From contig JBIKVN010000157.1 of the NCBI GenBank assembly GCA_044356865.1, positions 1-7,662 on the forward strand: a DNA stretch of 7,662 nucleotides, given 5' to 3'. The translations under genes were made by a program, and so were the position numbers. The first letter of the stretch is position 1. The number at the start of each line of letters is the position of its first letter. The notes under the pieces were generated by a model that made no database searches, had not been told where the DNA came from, and saw only the letters and a list, made by a program, of their open reading frames with translations. Below, in pieces: positions 1-5,401 of this stretch. The stretch comes from JBEIUL01 sp044356865. GTDB taxonomy: Bacteria > Planctomycetota > Phycisphaerae > Phycisphaerales > SM1A02.

Positions 1-2
1 TC

Positions 3-248
3 CCGCGCGAGGGCACCGATTTCGCGAAGGAAACCGCGGCGGTCGAGGCGTGGTACGAACCCGAGACGCTCTCGCCGCTCGGCCTCGTGATCCGCGAGGT
101 GAACGGCGACTCGATGGCGGTCCGCCTGGTGAAGCCGGCGCGAAACGCCGGACTGTCCGAGTCCGACCGCGCCCTGCTCGTGAAGCCCGCGGTCGACCCG
201 ACGCAATGGGCGATCGATCGCCGGCCGCTGGACCGGGATCCCGGTTGA
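3..248 (+). CDS. C-terminal part of a protein, possibly LolA-like (5' truncated)
   Basis: This frame is open from the window edge to a TGA at 246-248, giving 81 residues of a C-terminus; the start lies outside the window. The visible part reads AVEAWYEPETLSPLGLVIRE, then a G-D-S-M-A-V-R-L strand, an N-A-G-L-S segment and a final Q-W-A-I strand. The order (acidic 'dPeTl.PlG' turn, 'G..maVRL' strand, 'N..l' segment) resembles the end of the LolA/LolB-like lipoprotein-carrier fold, whose members bind lipids or lipoprotein acyl chains in the periplasm. This is a pattern-level resemblance only, because the signal peptide and most of the barrel are not visible. The next gene starts 5 bp after the stop, so the two are probably in one operon. 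That the frame is a real gene is likely; the family call is tentative. Confidence 0.72.
   Translation, partial: PREGTDFAKETAAVEAWYEPETLSPLGLVIREVNGDSMAVRLVKPARNAGLSESDRALLVKPAVDPTQWAIDRRPLDRDPG
232..245. repeat. 14-bp perfect palindrome at a gene junction
   Basis: ACCGGGATCCCGGT reads the same on both strands. It covers the last codons of the upstream gene and ends one base before its TGA, 8 bp upstream of the ATG of the metallopeptidase gene. It occupies the place where a Shine-Dalgarno sequence would be expected, and none is visible there. It may be an operator or an RNA structure, or a chance product of GC-rich coding sequence. Confidence 0.5.
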
Positions 249-253
249 TCGCG

Positions 254-2941
254 ATGCCCGCGCCGCGCCGACTCGTTGCGATCGTCGCGGGCACGCTGTC
301 GCTCGCGGCGCCGCTGGCGGCCCAGATCGTGCCCGAGACGGCTCCGCCCGCCGAGACCGTGCTGCGGGCGATCAGCGAGGAGTGGCTCGACGCCGACGAG
401 CGGAAGGATCTTCGCGTCGATCACGGCGTGTGGGACGCCCGGGATCTCGACACTCCGGCACGGAACGCGAGAGCGGCCCTCGCCACGTGGCGGCTTGACG
501 ATCCATCCCTGTCGGATGCCGCGGTCGACGCTGGCCGCCGGGCCGAGGCCCGCCTGCGGGCCGGCCGCTTCGCCGAGGCGCTCGAACTGCTGGTCGATGA
601 CGCTTCGCCGCTCGGACAGGCCCGACGGGCCGAGGCGCTCGAGGGCCTCGGCCGCATCGACGAGGCCATCGAGGTCGCCGCCGCGATCGAGCGTTCGCCG
701 GAACACGCCGTCGCCACCGCCCGCGCCGCCGAGGTGCTCGATCGGCTGCGTTCGCTGTCGGTCGACGAGTGGCGTGACACGCTCTCGGCTCTCGGCGAGG
801 CCCGCGCCGCCGATCGGCTCGACGCGTCGATCCCGCTGGCCGAGGGCCGCATCCTGGCCCGCCGCCACAATCTCGAGCAGGGCGTGCCGGCGCTGCGCGA
901 GGCCCTGGTCCTGAACCCGCGGCTGTCGGAAGCGTGGTACCTGCTCGGCGTCCTCGCGATCGAGCAGTTTGATTTCGATTCGGCCGATCGCGCCGCCCGT
1001 TCGCTCGAGAAGCTCTCGTCCGGGCATCCGCTCGCCGCGTGCCTGCGGGCCGAGTCGGCCATCGTCCGCAGCGATCCGGATCGGGCCGCTGATGAGCTCG
1101 ACCGAACGCTTGCCCGCCATCCCGACCTTCCCGTCGCGCTCGCCCTGCGGGCCGCCGCGGCCGCCGCCCGCTACCGGCCGGACGAGATGAACGCGTGGCT
1201 CGACCGGCTCGACGCGGTCGCGCCGGGCGGTGCTCTCGGCCACCTCGTCGTCGGACATCATTTGGCCCTCGATCGCCAGTACGAGGACGCGGCGGCGGTG
1301 CTGGACGAGGCGATCCGCCGCCGCCCGCACTGGGCCGAGCCGCGGGTCGAGCTGGCCCTGCTCGAGACGCAAACCGGCCGCGATGACCTGGCCCGCGCTG
1401 CGCTCGCCGAGGCCGTCCGGCTCGATCCGTTCAATCGCCGGGCCTCGTTCAGCAAGTTCCTGCTCGACGAGCTGGCCACTCACCGGACCATCGAGACCGA
1501 GCGCTTCGTCATCCGCTTTCGCGACGGAACCGATCGCGTGGTCGCCGAGCTCATGGCCGCCGAGCTCGATCGCATGAGCGACGACGTCACGCGGCGATTC
1601 GACCACGTTCCCGCCCGCAAGACGCTCATCGACCTCCTGCCCGACCACCGCACCTTCGGCGTGCGGATCACCGGCATGCCGCGGATCCATACCATCGCCG
1701 CGTCGACCGGTCCGGTCATCGCGATCGAGGTCCCGCGGGAAGGCCCGCCCGAGAAGCACTTCGGCCTGTTCGACTGGCTCAAGGTCCTGCGGCACGAGTA
1801 CGTCCACACCGTCACGCTCGACCAGACCCGCAATCGCATCCCGCACTGGCTGACCGAGGCCGCGGCGGTCAGCATGGAAGGCGTGCCGCGGCCCTACGCC
1901 GAGTGCCAGATGCTGGCCCGCGAGCTTGAGGCCGGCACGCTCTTCGACCTCGACGAGATCAACTGGGCCTTCGTGCGGCCGAAGCGGGCGAACGACCGGC
2001 CGCTCGCGTACGCGCAGGGCCACTGGATGGTGCAGTTCATGAACCGGCGCTTCGGCGAGGAAGCGCTGGTGCGGCTGCTGGCCGAGCTGCGCGAAGGCCT
2101 CTCCGAGAAGGAAGCGTTCGTCCGCGCCCTCGGCGTCACCCGCGAGGAGTTCCACCGGCAGTTTCTCGAGTTCGCCGTCGCCGACGTGCGGCGGTGGGGA
2201 CTCTCGGCGGAACCTCCGATGGCCGACTTGCTGCTGGCGGCGGCGCGGCGCGATCCGGCGAAGTTCGCCGAGTGGGAAACGAAGCGGAACGAGTCGCTCG
2301 CGAAGGCGGCCGAGTTGATTTCCGAGCGGATCGGCGTGCCGGGCGAGGCGTCGATCGACGGGATCCGCGGCGCCGACTGGCCCTCGGCGGGGGTTCCGCC
2401 GGTGACGATCGACGACGCCCTGGTTGCCGAGTGGCTCGAGCGGCACCCCGCGCACCCCGACGTGCTCGAGCTGGCGGTGCGTCGTCGCCTGCAGGCCCTC
2501 GGCGGCGCGACACCGGGCGAGGACGACCTCGCCCTTCTGGCCCGCTACGCCGCGGCCCGGCCGGTCGACCCCTACCCGCATCGGCAGCTCGCGAAGCTCC
2601 ACCGCGGCGGCCCTGAGCCCGCGCGGGCGATTCCCAGCCTCGTCGAGCTCGACGCCCGCGAGGAGAACGACCCCGCTTTCGCCATCGAGCTTGCCCGGCT
2701 CTACCGCGGCGAGCGCGACTTCGCGGCAGCTCTCGGTTCGATTTCCCGGGCGGTGCGCATCGACCCGTACGATCCGGCCTTGCGCGAGCTCGCGGCGGCC
2801 ATCGCGGTCGAGGCCGGCGACCTCCGCGCGGCCCGCCGCGACATCGAGGCCCTGACCCTGCTCGAGCCCGATCGCGAGCAGCACCGCAAGCGGCTCGTCC
2901 GCATCGACGAGCTGCTGGCTCGCCCGCCGTCGGGCGGTTAG
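254..2941 (+). CDS. Exported TPR protein with gluzincin-type (peptidase MA-like) zinc metallopeptidase domain
   Basis: The protein has 895 residues from the ATG at 254. That start is chosen because it begins a good signal peptide (MPAPRRLVAIVAGTLSLAAP, likely cleaved near residue 23). An in-frame TTG at 245, overlapping the upstream stop, is an alternative, and neither start has a clear Shine-Dalgarno. Residues of about 60-405 are helical TPR-like repeats rich in A/L/R/E (for example the segments ending in LVLNP and VRLDP). Residues of about 409-648 form the peptidase-like domain, with H514-E515-Y516-V517-H518 and a downstream glutamate, E535, in PHWLTEAAA. This HExxH...E arrangement is that of gluzincin zinc peptidases. 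Later Y-A-Q-G-H-W and F-G-E-E-A-L-V-R-L-L segments are also typical of the family. Residues of about 755-895 carry more TPRs. It probably acts in the periplasm or at the surface. The catalytic residues are intact, so activity is plausible; the substrate is unknown. Overlapping other-frame reading frames are shadows. Confidence 0.9.
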   Translation: MPAPRRLVAIVAGTLSLAAPLAAQIVPETAPPAETVLRAISEEWLDADERKDLRVDHGVWDARDLDTPARNARAALATWRLDDPSLSDAAVDAGRRAEARLRAGRFAEALELLVDDASPLGQARRAEALEGLGRIDEAIEVAAAIERSPEHAVATARAAEVLDRLRSLSVDEWRDTLSALGEARAADRLDASIPLAEGRILARRHNLEQGVPALREALVLNPRLSEAWYLLGVLAIEQFDFDSADRAARSLEKLSSGHPLAACLRAESAIVRSDPDRAADELDRTLARHPDLPVALALRAAAAAARYRPDEMNAWLDRLDAVAPGGALGHLVVGHHLALDRQYEDAAAVLDEAIRRRPHWAEPRVELALLETQTGRDDLARAALAEAVRLDPFNRRASFSKFLLDELATHRTIETERFVIRFRDGTDRVVAELMAAELDRMSDDVTRRFDHVPARKTLIDLLPDHRTFGVRITGMPRIHTIAASTGPVIAIEVPREGPPEKHFGLFDWLKVLRHEYVHTVTLDQTRNRIPHWLTEAAAVSMEGVPRPYAECQMLARELEAGTLFDLDEINWAFVRPKRANDRPLAYAQGHWMVQFMNRRFGEEALVRLLAELREGLSEKEAFVRALGVTREEFHRQFLEFAVADVRRWGLSAEPPMADLLLAAARRDPAKFAEWETKRNESLAKAAELISERIGVPGEASIDGIRGADWPSAGVPPVTIDDALVAEWLERHPAHPDVLELAVRRRLQALGGATPGEDDLALLARYAAARPVDPYPHRQLAKLHRGGPEPARAIPSLVELDAREENDPAFAIELARLYRGERDFAAALGSISRAVRIDPYDPALRELAAAIAVEAGDLRAARRDIEALTLLEPDREQHRKRLVRIDELLARPPSGG

Positions 2942-2963
2942 GCCGTGTCTGGCAGACACGGCC
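2941..2963 (+). terminator. Perfect 10-bp hairpin after the metallopeptidase gene (possible terminator without U-tract)
   Basis: GGCCGTGTCT (2941-2950) and AGACACGGCC (2954-2963) are exact reverse complements separated by a 3-base GGC loop. The stem begins on the last base of the TAG stop codon. This placement suits an intrinsic terminator or a 3'-end-protecting structure. The bases that follow (TCACGAGTCC) are not a T-run, so classic Rho-independent termination is doubtful. Confidence 0.6.
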
Positions 2964-3007
2964 TCACGAGTCCGGGAACCGTCGCGCCGCCTTCGCCCAT
3001 CTTGCCC

Positions 3008-3032
3008 GGTTCGCACGAACTTCCTGCGAACC
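3008..3032. repeat. Inverted repeat GGTTCGCA-N9-TGCGAACC upstream of the first dockerin-like gene
   Basis: GGTTCGCA (3008-3015) and TGCGAACC (3025-3032) are perfect 8-bp arms around a 9-base spacer. A second, overlapping palindrome, GTTCG-CA-CGAAC, lies at 3009-3020. The element is noncoding and about 25 bp upstream of the candidate -10 box at 3058, a suitable place for an activator or repressor site. The protein that would bind it is unknown. Confidence 0.4.
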
Positions 3033-3034
3033 CT

Positions 3035-3063
3035 TTCGACTTTCCGGGCCGCGGGGTTATGTT
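3035..3063 (+). promoter_or_regulatory. Candidate promoter for the first dockerin-like gene
   Basis: TATGTT at 3058-3063 matches the bacterial -10 consensus at four of six positions. A poor -35 candidate, TTCGAC (3035-3040), lies 17 bp upstream of it. The -10 box sits 41 bp before the ATG at 3099 in the only noncoding gap available. Similar TA-x2-TT-type boxes precede the next two transcription-unit starts, which gives modest extra support. Confidence 0.3.
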
Positions 3064-3098
3064 CCCTCGACACTTCGCTCGCTCCCCCGGAGACCGCC

Positions 3099-4139
3099 AT
3101 GCCCCGCCTGCCGTCCGCCCTTCTCGTGCCCGCCGTCCTCGCGCTGTCCGCGCCCGCCTTCGCGGTCGAGACCTACCTGGTCACCGTGAGTCCCGCGAGC
3201 TTCTTCACCACCGATCTCGAGCTCGCCCTGCCGCTCGACGGCACGCTCATCGGGAGTTACGACGCGGTCAGCAATCCCGGCGGAACGCGGACGCTGCCCG
3301 GCATCTTCGGCGGCAGCGGCAACAACGCGATCCCGTTCACCTCCGACCTGCGGGCGGCCACGCTGGTCGAGACGGTGCCCGCCGGCACGATGGTGGTCAC
3401 GATCGACGCGGAGACGCTCGCGGTGCAGGTCGAGGAACTTTCGCTCGACCTCCTTGGCGAGAAGCCGGGCGAGATCGACTTCTCGCTCGACATCCTCTAT
3501 TCGACCTTTCGCACCGTGAATCCGAGTTCGCTCTACCCGGGCGGCGTGGTGATTCCCGTGCCGCTTGGCAGCGGCGCGATCACCGAGATCTCCGCCCTGC
3601 AGAGCGGGCCCGGCCTCGGCGTGCTCGTGCCGCAAGGGAAGAACACCTTCCAGTTCAGCGTCGCGGTGCCGGTCGAGGTCATGTTCACCGCTGATTTCCA
3701 GGGCCAGCCGATCGGCGGCACGCCCACGCCGGCGGTGTTCCCGCTGGTCGGCACGCTGACGCGGACGGCCACCGGAATCGCGCTCGACGTCGCGGCCTCC
3801 GACTCGGGCACGATCGTGCAGCCGTTCGATCCGCCGCAGACCATCGAGAACCAGCCGCTGGCGTTGCCGACCGTGATCCCGGCCGGAGGCACCGCGAACC
3901 TCCTCCTGAACGGCGCCATCACCGAGATCTCGGTGACCCAGGCCCTCGGCATCGACCTGGTGGCGACCGGCGTGGCCGCGTGCCCGCCGGCGGACCTTGA
4001 TGGCGATTGCCGCGTCGATTCGCCCGACCTGGCGATCCTGCTGGCCTCGTGGGGCGCTCGCGGCCCGGCCGACCTGAACGGCGACGGCGTCGTCGACTCG
4101 CAGGACCTCGCGCTGCTGCTCGCGGCGTGGGGTCTGTGA
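3099..4139 (+). CDS. Exported protein with C-terminal dockerin-like module (paralog A)
   Basis: The product has 346 residues. The ATG at 3099 has GGAG at 3089-3092, six bases upstream, and begins a signal peptide cleaved probably at A-F-A/V (residue 22). Residues of about 23-280 are beta-rich and I do not recognise their family. They match the next gene throughout (ETYLV, NPGGTRT at residue 59, IPFT at 78, TVPAG). The C-terminus holds two calcium-loop/helix units: D299-L-D-G-D-C-R-V-D followed by LAILLASWG, and D325-L-N-G-D-G-V-V-D followed by LALLLAAWG. This is the layout of type I dockerin or related planctomycete C-terminal modules, which bind calcium and in cellulosomes dock on cohesins. 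The only two cysteines seen, C295 and C304, flank the first loop. No cohesin is visible nearby, so docking or surface anchoring is inferred. The body could be structural or adhesive; no catalytic motif is evident. Confidence 0.88.
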   Translation: MPRLPSALLVPAVLALSAPAFAVETYLVTVSPASFFTTDLELALPLDGTLIGSYDAVSNPGGTRTLPGIFGGSGNNAIPFTSDLRAATLVETVPAGTMVVTIDAETLAVQVEELSLDLLGEKPGEIDFSLDILYSTFRTVNPSSLYPGGVVIPVPLGSGAITEISALQSGPGLGVLVPQGKNTFQFSVAVPVEVMFTADFQGQPIGGTPTPAVFPLVGTLTRTATGIALDVAASDSGTIVQPFDPPQTIENQPLALPTVIPAGGTANLLLNGAITEISVTQALGIDLVATGVAACPPADLDGDCRVDSPDLAILLASWGARGPADLNGDGVVDSQDLALLLAAWGL

Positions 4140-4174
4140 CCGGCCGGAACCATCGGATTCCCGGATTGCTCCCG

Positions 4175-4209
4175 TTGCATCTGCGTCGACCGCGGCGGTA
4201 CATTTACCG
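4175..4209 (+). promoter_or_regulatory. Candidate promoter with inverted repeat over the -10 box (paralog B)
   Basis: TTGCAT (4175-4180) could serve as a -35 element and TACATT (4199-4204) as a -10 element, with an 18-bp spacer. The -10 box is embedded in a perfect inverted repeat, CGGTA-CATT-TACCG (4196-4209), which could be an operator. The box lies 63 bp upstream of the ATG at 4262, and the intervening bases are less GC-rich than the surroundings. Confidence 0.4.
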
Positions 4210-4261
4210 ACTTGTCACCGTCCTCTGTCCTATCCATGTTCGTTTCCAGGAGCGAAAGACC

Positions 4262-5296
4262 ATGATGTTCGTCCGCGCTGCCGCCGCACTCACCGCCGCC
4301 TCGGCGATGCCCGCCCTTGCCACCGAGACGTTCCTCGTCGAGATGGCCCCGAAGTCGACCCACATGGAGGTTTCGCTCTCGGTGTCGGTCCCGCTGGCGG
4401 GCTCGCTCATCGGCGACTACGACCCGGTCACCAACCCGGGTGGCACCCGGACCCGTACCACCCTGTTCGGCAACGGCAACGTCCCGATCCCGTTCACCGC
4501 CGACATCCGGGCCGGCCTGCGGATGGACACCGTGCCGAGCGGGTCGATGAAGATGACGATGGGCGGCGGCGAGGTCTTCATCGTGACCGACCTGTCGTTG
4601 AACATGCTCGCGGGCGGGTCGGCCCCGATCGGCACGATCCTCGACCTGGCGAACCCCGTCTTCTACACGTCGAACCCGACGGCGGTGTTTCCGGGGGATC
4701 TGCCGGCGATCCCGATTCCGGCCGGCGGCATCACCTCGCTCTCGTTCCGGCAAACCTCGCCCACCGTCGGCGCGATGTGGGAGACGGGCAAGGGCGGCAC
4801 GCAGGACTTCCTGGCTCTCGTCCCGGGCGAACTGACTTTCCATGTCCACGTCATGGAAGAGTCGGTCCAGCTCGACTCGCTCCCCATCCTGCTGCCGATG
4901 GCCGGTCGCTTGACGCGGGATGGCGATTCGATGTCCGTGGAAGCGGGGATCGACTATTCGGTGCAGGTGCCGGTGCCGTTCCAGCCCGACCCGCTGGTCA
5001 ACGAGCCGTTTGACCTGCCGACACTTCTCGGTCCGGCCCACGTGCTTTTCAACGCCGACTTCGGCGAGCTGACCGCCGAGAACGCGGTGAACTTGCAGAT
5101 GGTCGCCGAGGGCCAGCCGACCTGCAGCATCATCGACCTCGACGGGAACTGCGAGTCGGACGGCGGCGACATCGGCCTGTTGCTTGCCGGATGGGGCCCG
5201 TGCTCGGGAGGCGGCCCGTGCCCGGCTGACTTCAACGGCGATGGTTCCGTGAACCAGGTCGATCTGGCGATCATGCTCGCGCTCTGGGGCGGCTGA
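4262..5296 (+). CDS. Exported protein with C-terminal dockerin-like module (paralog B)
   Basis: The product has 344 residues. The ATG at 4262 follows AGGAG at 4248-4252 with a 9-base spacer. A second ATG directly follows, and the frame stays open farther upstream but through the end of paralog A, so that extension is rejected. The signal peptide is likely cut at A-L-A/T (residue 20). The body aligns with paralog A over its whole length, sharing ET-F/Y-LV, NPGGTRT (residue 58), IPFT (76), TVPSG and a late LTR-x-G strand, but is well diverged, so the duplication is old. The C-terminus again has two calcium loops, D292-L-D-G-N-C-E-S-D and D323-F-N-G-D-G-S-V-N, each followed by an LLLAGWG/IMLALWG helix. 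The cysteines are C288/C297 around loop one and C314/C320 in the linker, probably disulfides. The function is unknown; surface attachment through the dockerin-like module is an inference. Confidence 0.88.
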   Translation: MMFVRAAAALTAASAMPALATETFLVEMAPKSTHMEVSLSVSVPLAGSLIGDYDPVTNPGGTRTRTTLFGNGNVPIPFTADIRAGLRMDTVPSGSMKMTMGGGEVFIVTDLSLNMLAGGSAPIGTILDLANPVFYTSNPTAVFPGDLPAIPIPAGGITSLSFRQTSPTVGAMWETGKGGTQDFLALVPGELTFHVHVMEESVQLDSLPILLPMAGRLTRDGDSMSVEAGIDYSVQVPVPFQPDPLVNEPFDLPTLLGPAHVLFNADFGELTAENAVNLQMVAEGQPTCSIIDLDGNCESDGGDIGLLLAGWGPCSGGGPCPADFNGDGSVNQVDLAIMLALWGG

Positions 5297-5313
5297 CCCG
5301 TATCCGGGTATTT
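5296..5313 (+). terminator. Weak hairpin after paralog B
   Basis: ACCCG (5296-5300) and CGGGT (5305-5309) can pair across a TATC loop, followed by ATTT. The stem starts on the last base of the TGA stop. At 5 bp with only three Ts it is a marginal intrinsic terminator, listed because of its position. Confidence 0.25.
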
Positions 5314-5358
5314 GCCGGAATCTTGCCGCCCGCGGGCCGACCCGACCCGCCCCATGCG

Positions 5359-5365
5359 TACCTTT
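5359..5365 (+). promoter_or_regulatory. Possible -10-like box upstream of the propeller gene
   Basis: TACCTTT at 5359-5365 lies 43 bp before the GTG at 5402, close to the 41-bp spacing of the box before paralog A. No convincing -35 element is seen at the right distance, so the call rests on position and on similarity to the other two boxes. Confidence 0.22.
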
Positions 5366-5396
5366 CCTCCGGACGTCTCCTTGCCGTCCCGGGAGG
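5366..5396 (+). promoter_or_regulatory. Hairpin able to sequester the Shine-Dalgarno of the propeller gene
   Basis: CCTCCGGACG (5366-5375) can pair with CGTCC (5385-5389) and, past a 2-base CG bulge, GGAGG (5392-5396), leaving a 9-base loop. The 3' arm contains the strong ribosome binding site GGGAGG (5391-5396), five bases before the GTG start. This site decides the start codon: the in-frame ATG at 5354 has nothing comparable. If the transcript began at about 5371, as the -10-like box would predict, only the inner 5-bp stem could form. Confidence 0.45.
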
Positions 5397-5401
5397 TTTC
5401 G

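Noticed and set aside
276..2616. Several + and - strand frames of 60-210 codons inside the metallopeptidase gene
   Set aside because: Their products are Arg/Pro/Ser/Ala-rich and lack domains; they follow from high third-position GC in the real gene.
3009..3031. LexA-box reading of GAAC-N7-GAAC and GTTC-N4-GAAC
   Set aside because: GAAC-N7-GAAC is the reverse complement of the alphaproteobacterial GTTC-N7-GTTC box. The host does not look alphaproteobacterial and the downstream gene is not a DNA-damage gene, so the match is probably coincidental.
2945..3694. 249-codon + strand frame covering the gap and the start of paralog A
   Set aside because: It overlaps paralog A in another frame and its product is Arg-rich with no signal peptide or domain. 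Paralog A has a ribosome binding site, a signal peptide and a paralog next door.
4007..4261. Upstream extension of the paralog B frame into the end of paralog A
   Set aside because: The extra 85 residues are Arg/Pro-rich and would bury the signal peptide; AGGAG before 4262 supports the shorter form.
5354..5401. In-frame ATG at 5354 as the start of the propeller gene
   Set aside because: It has no ribosome binding site, it overlaps the candidate -10 box, and it would add 16 residues before the signal peptide. GGGAGG points to the GTG at 5402.
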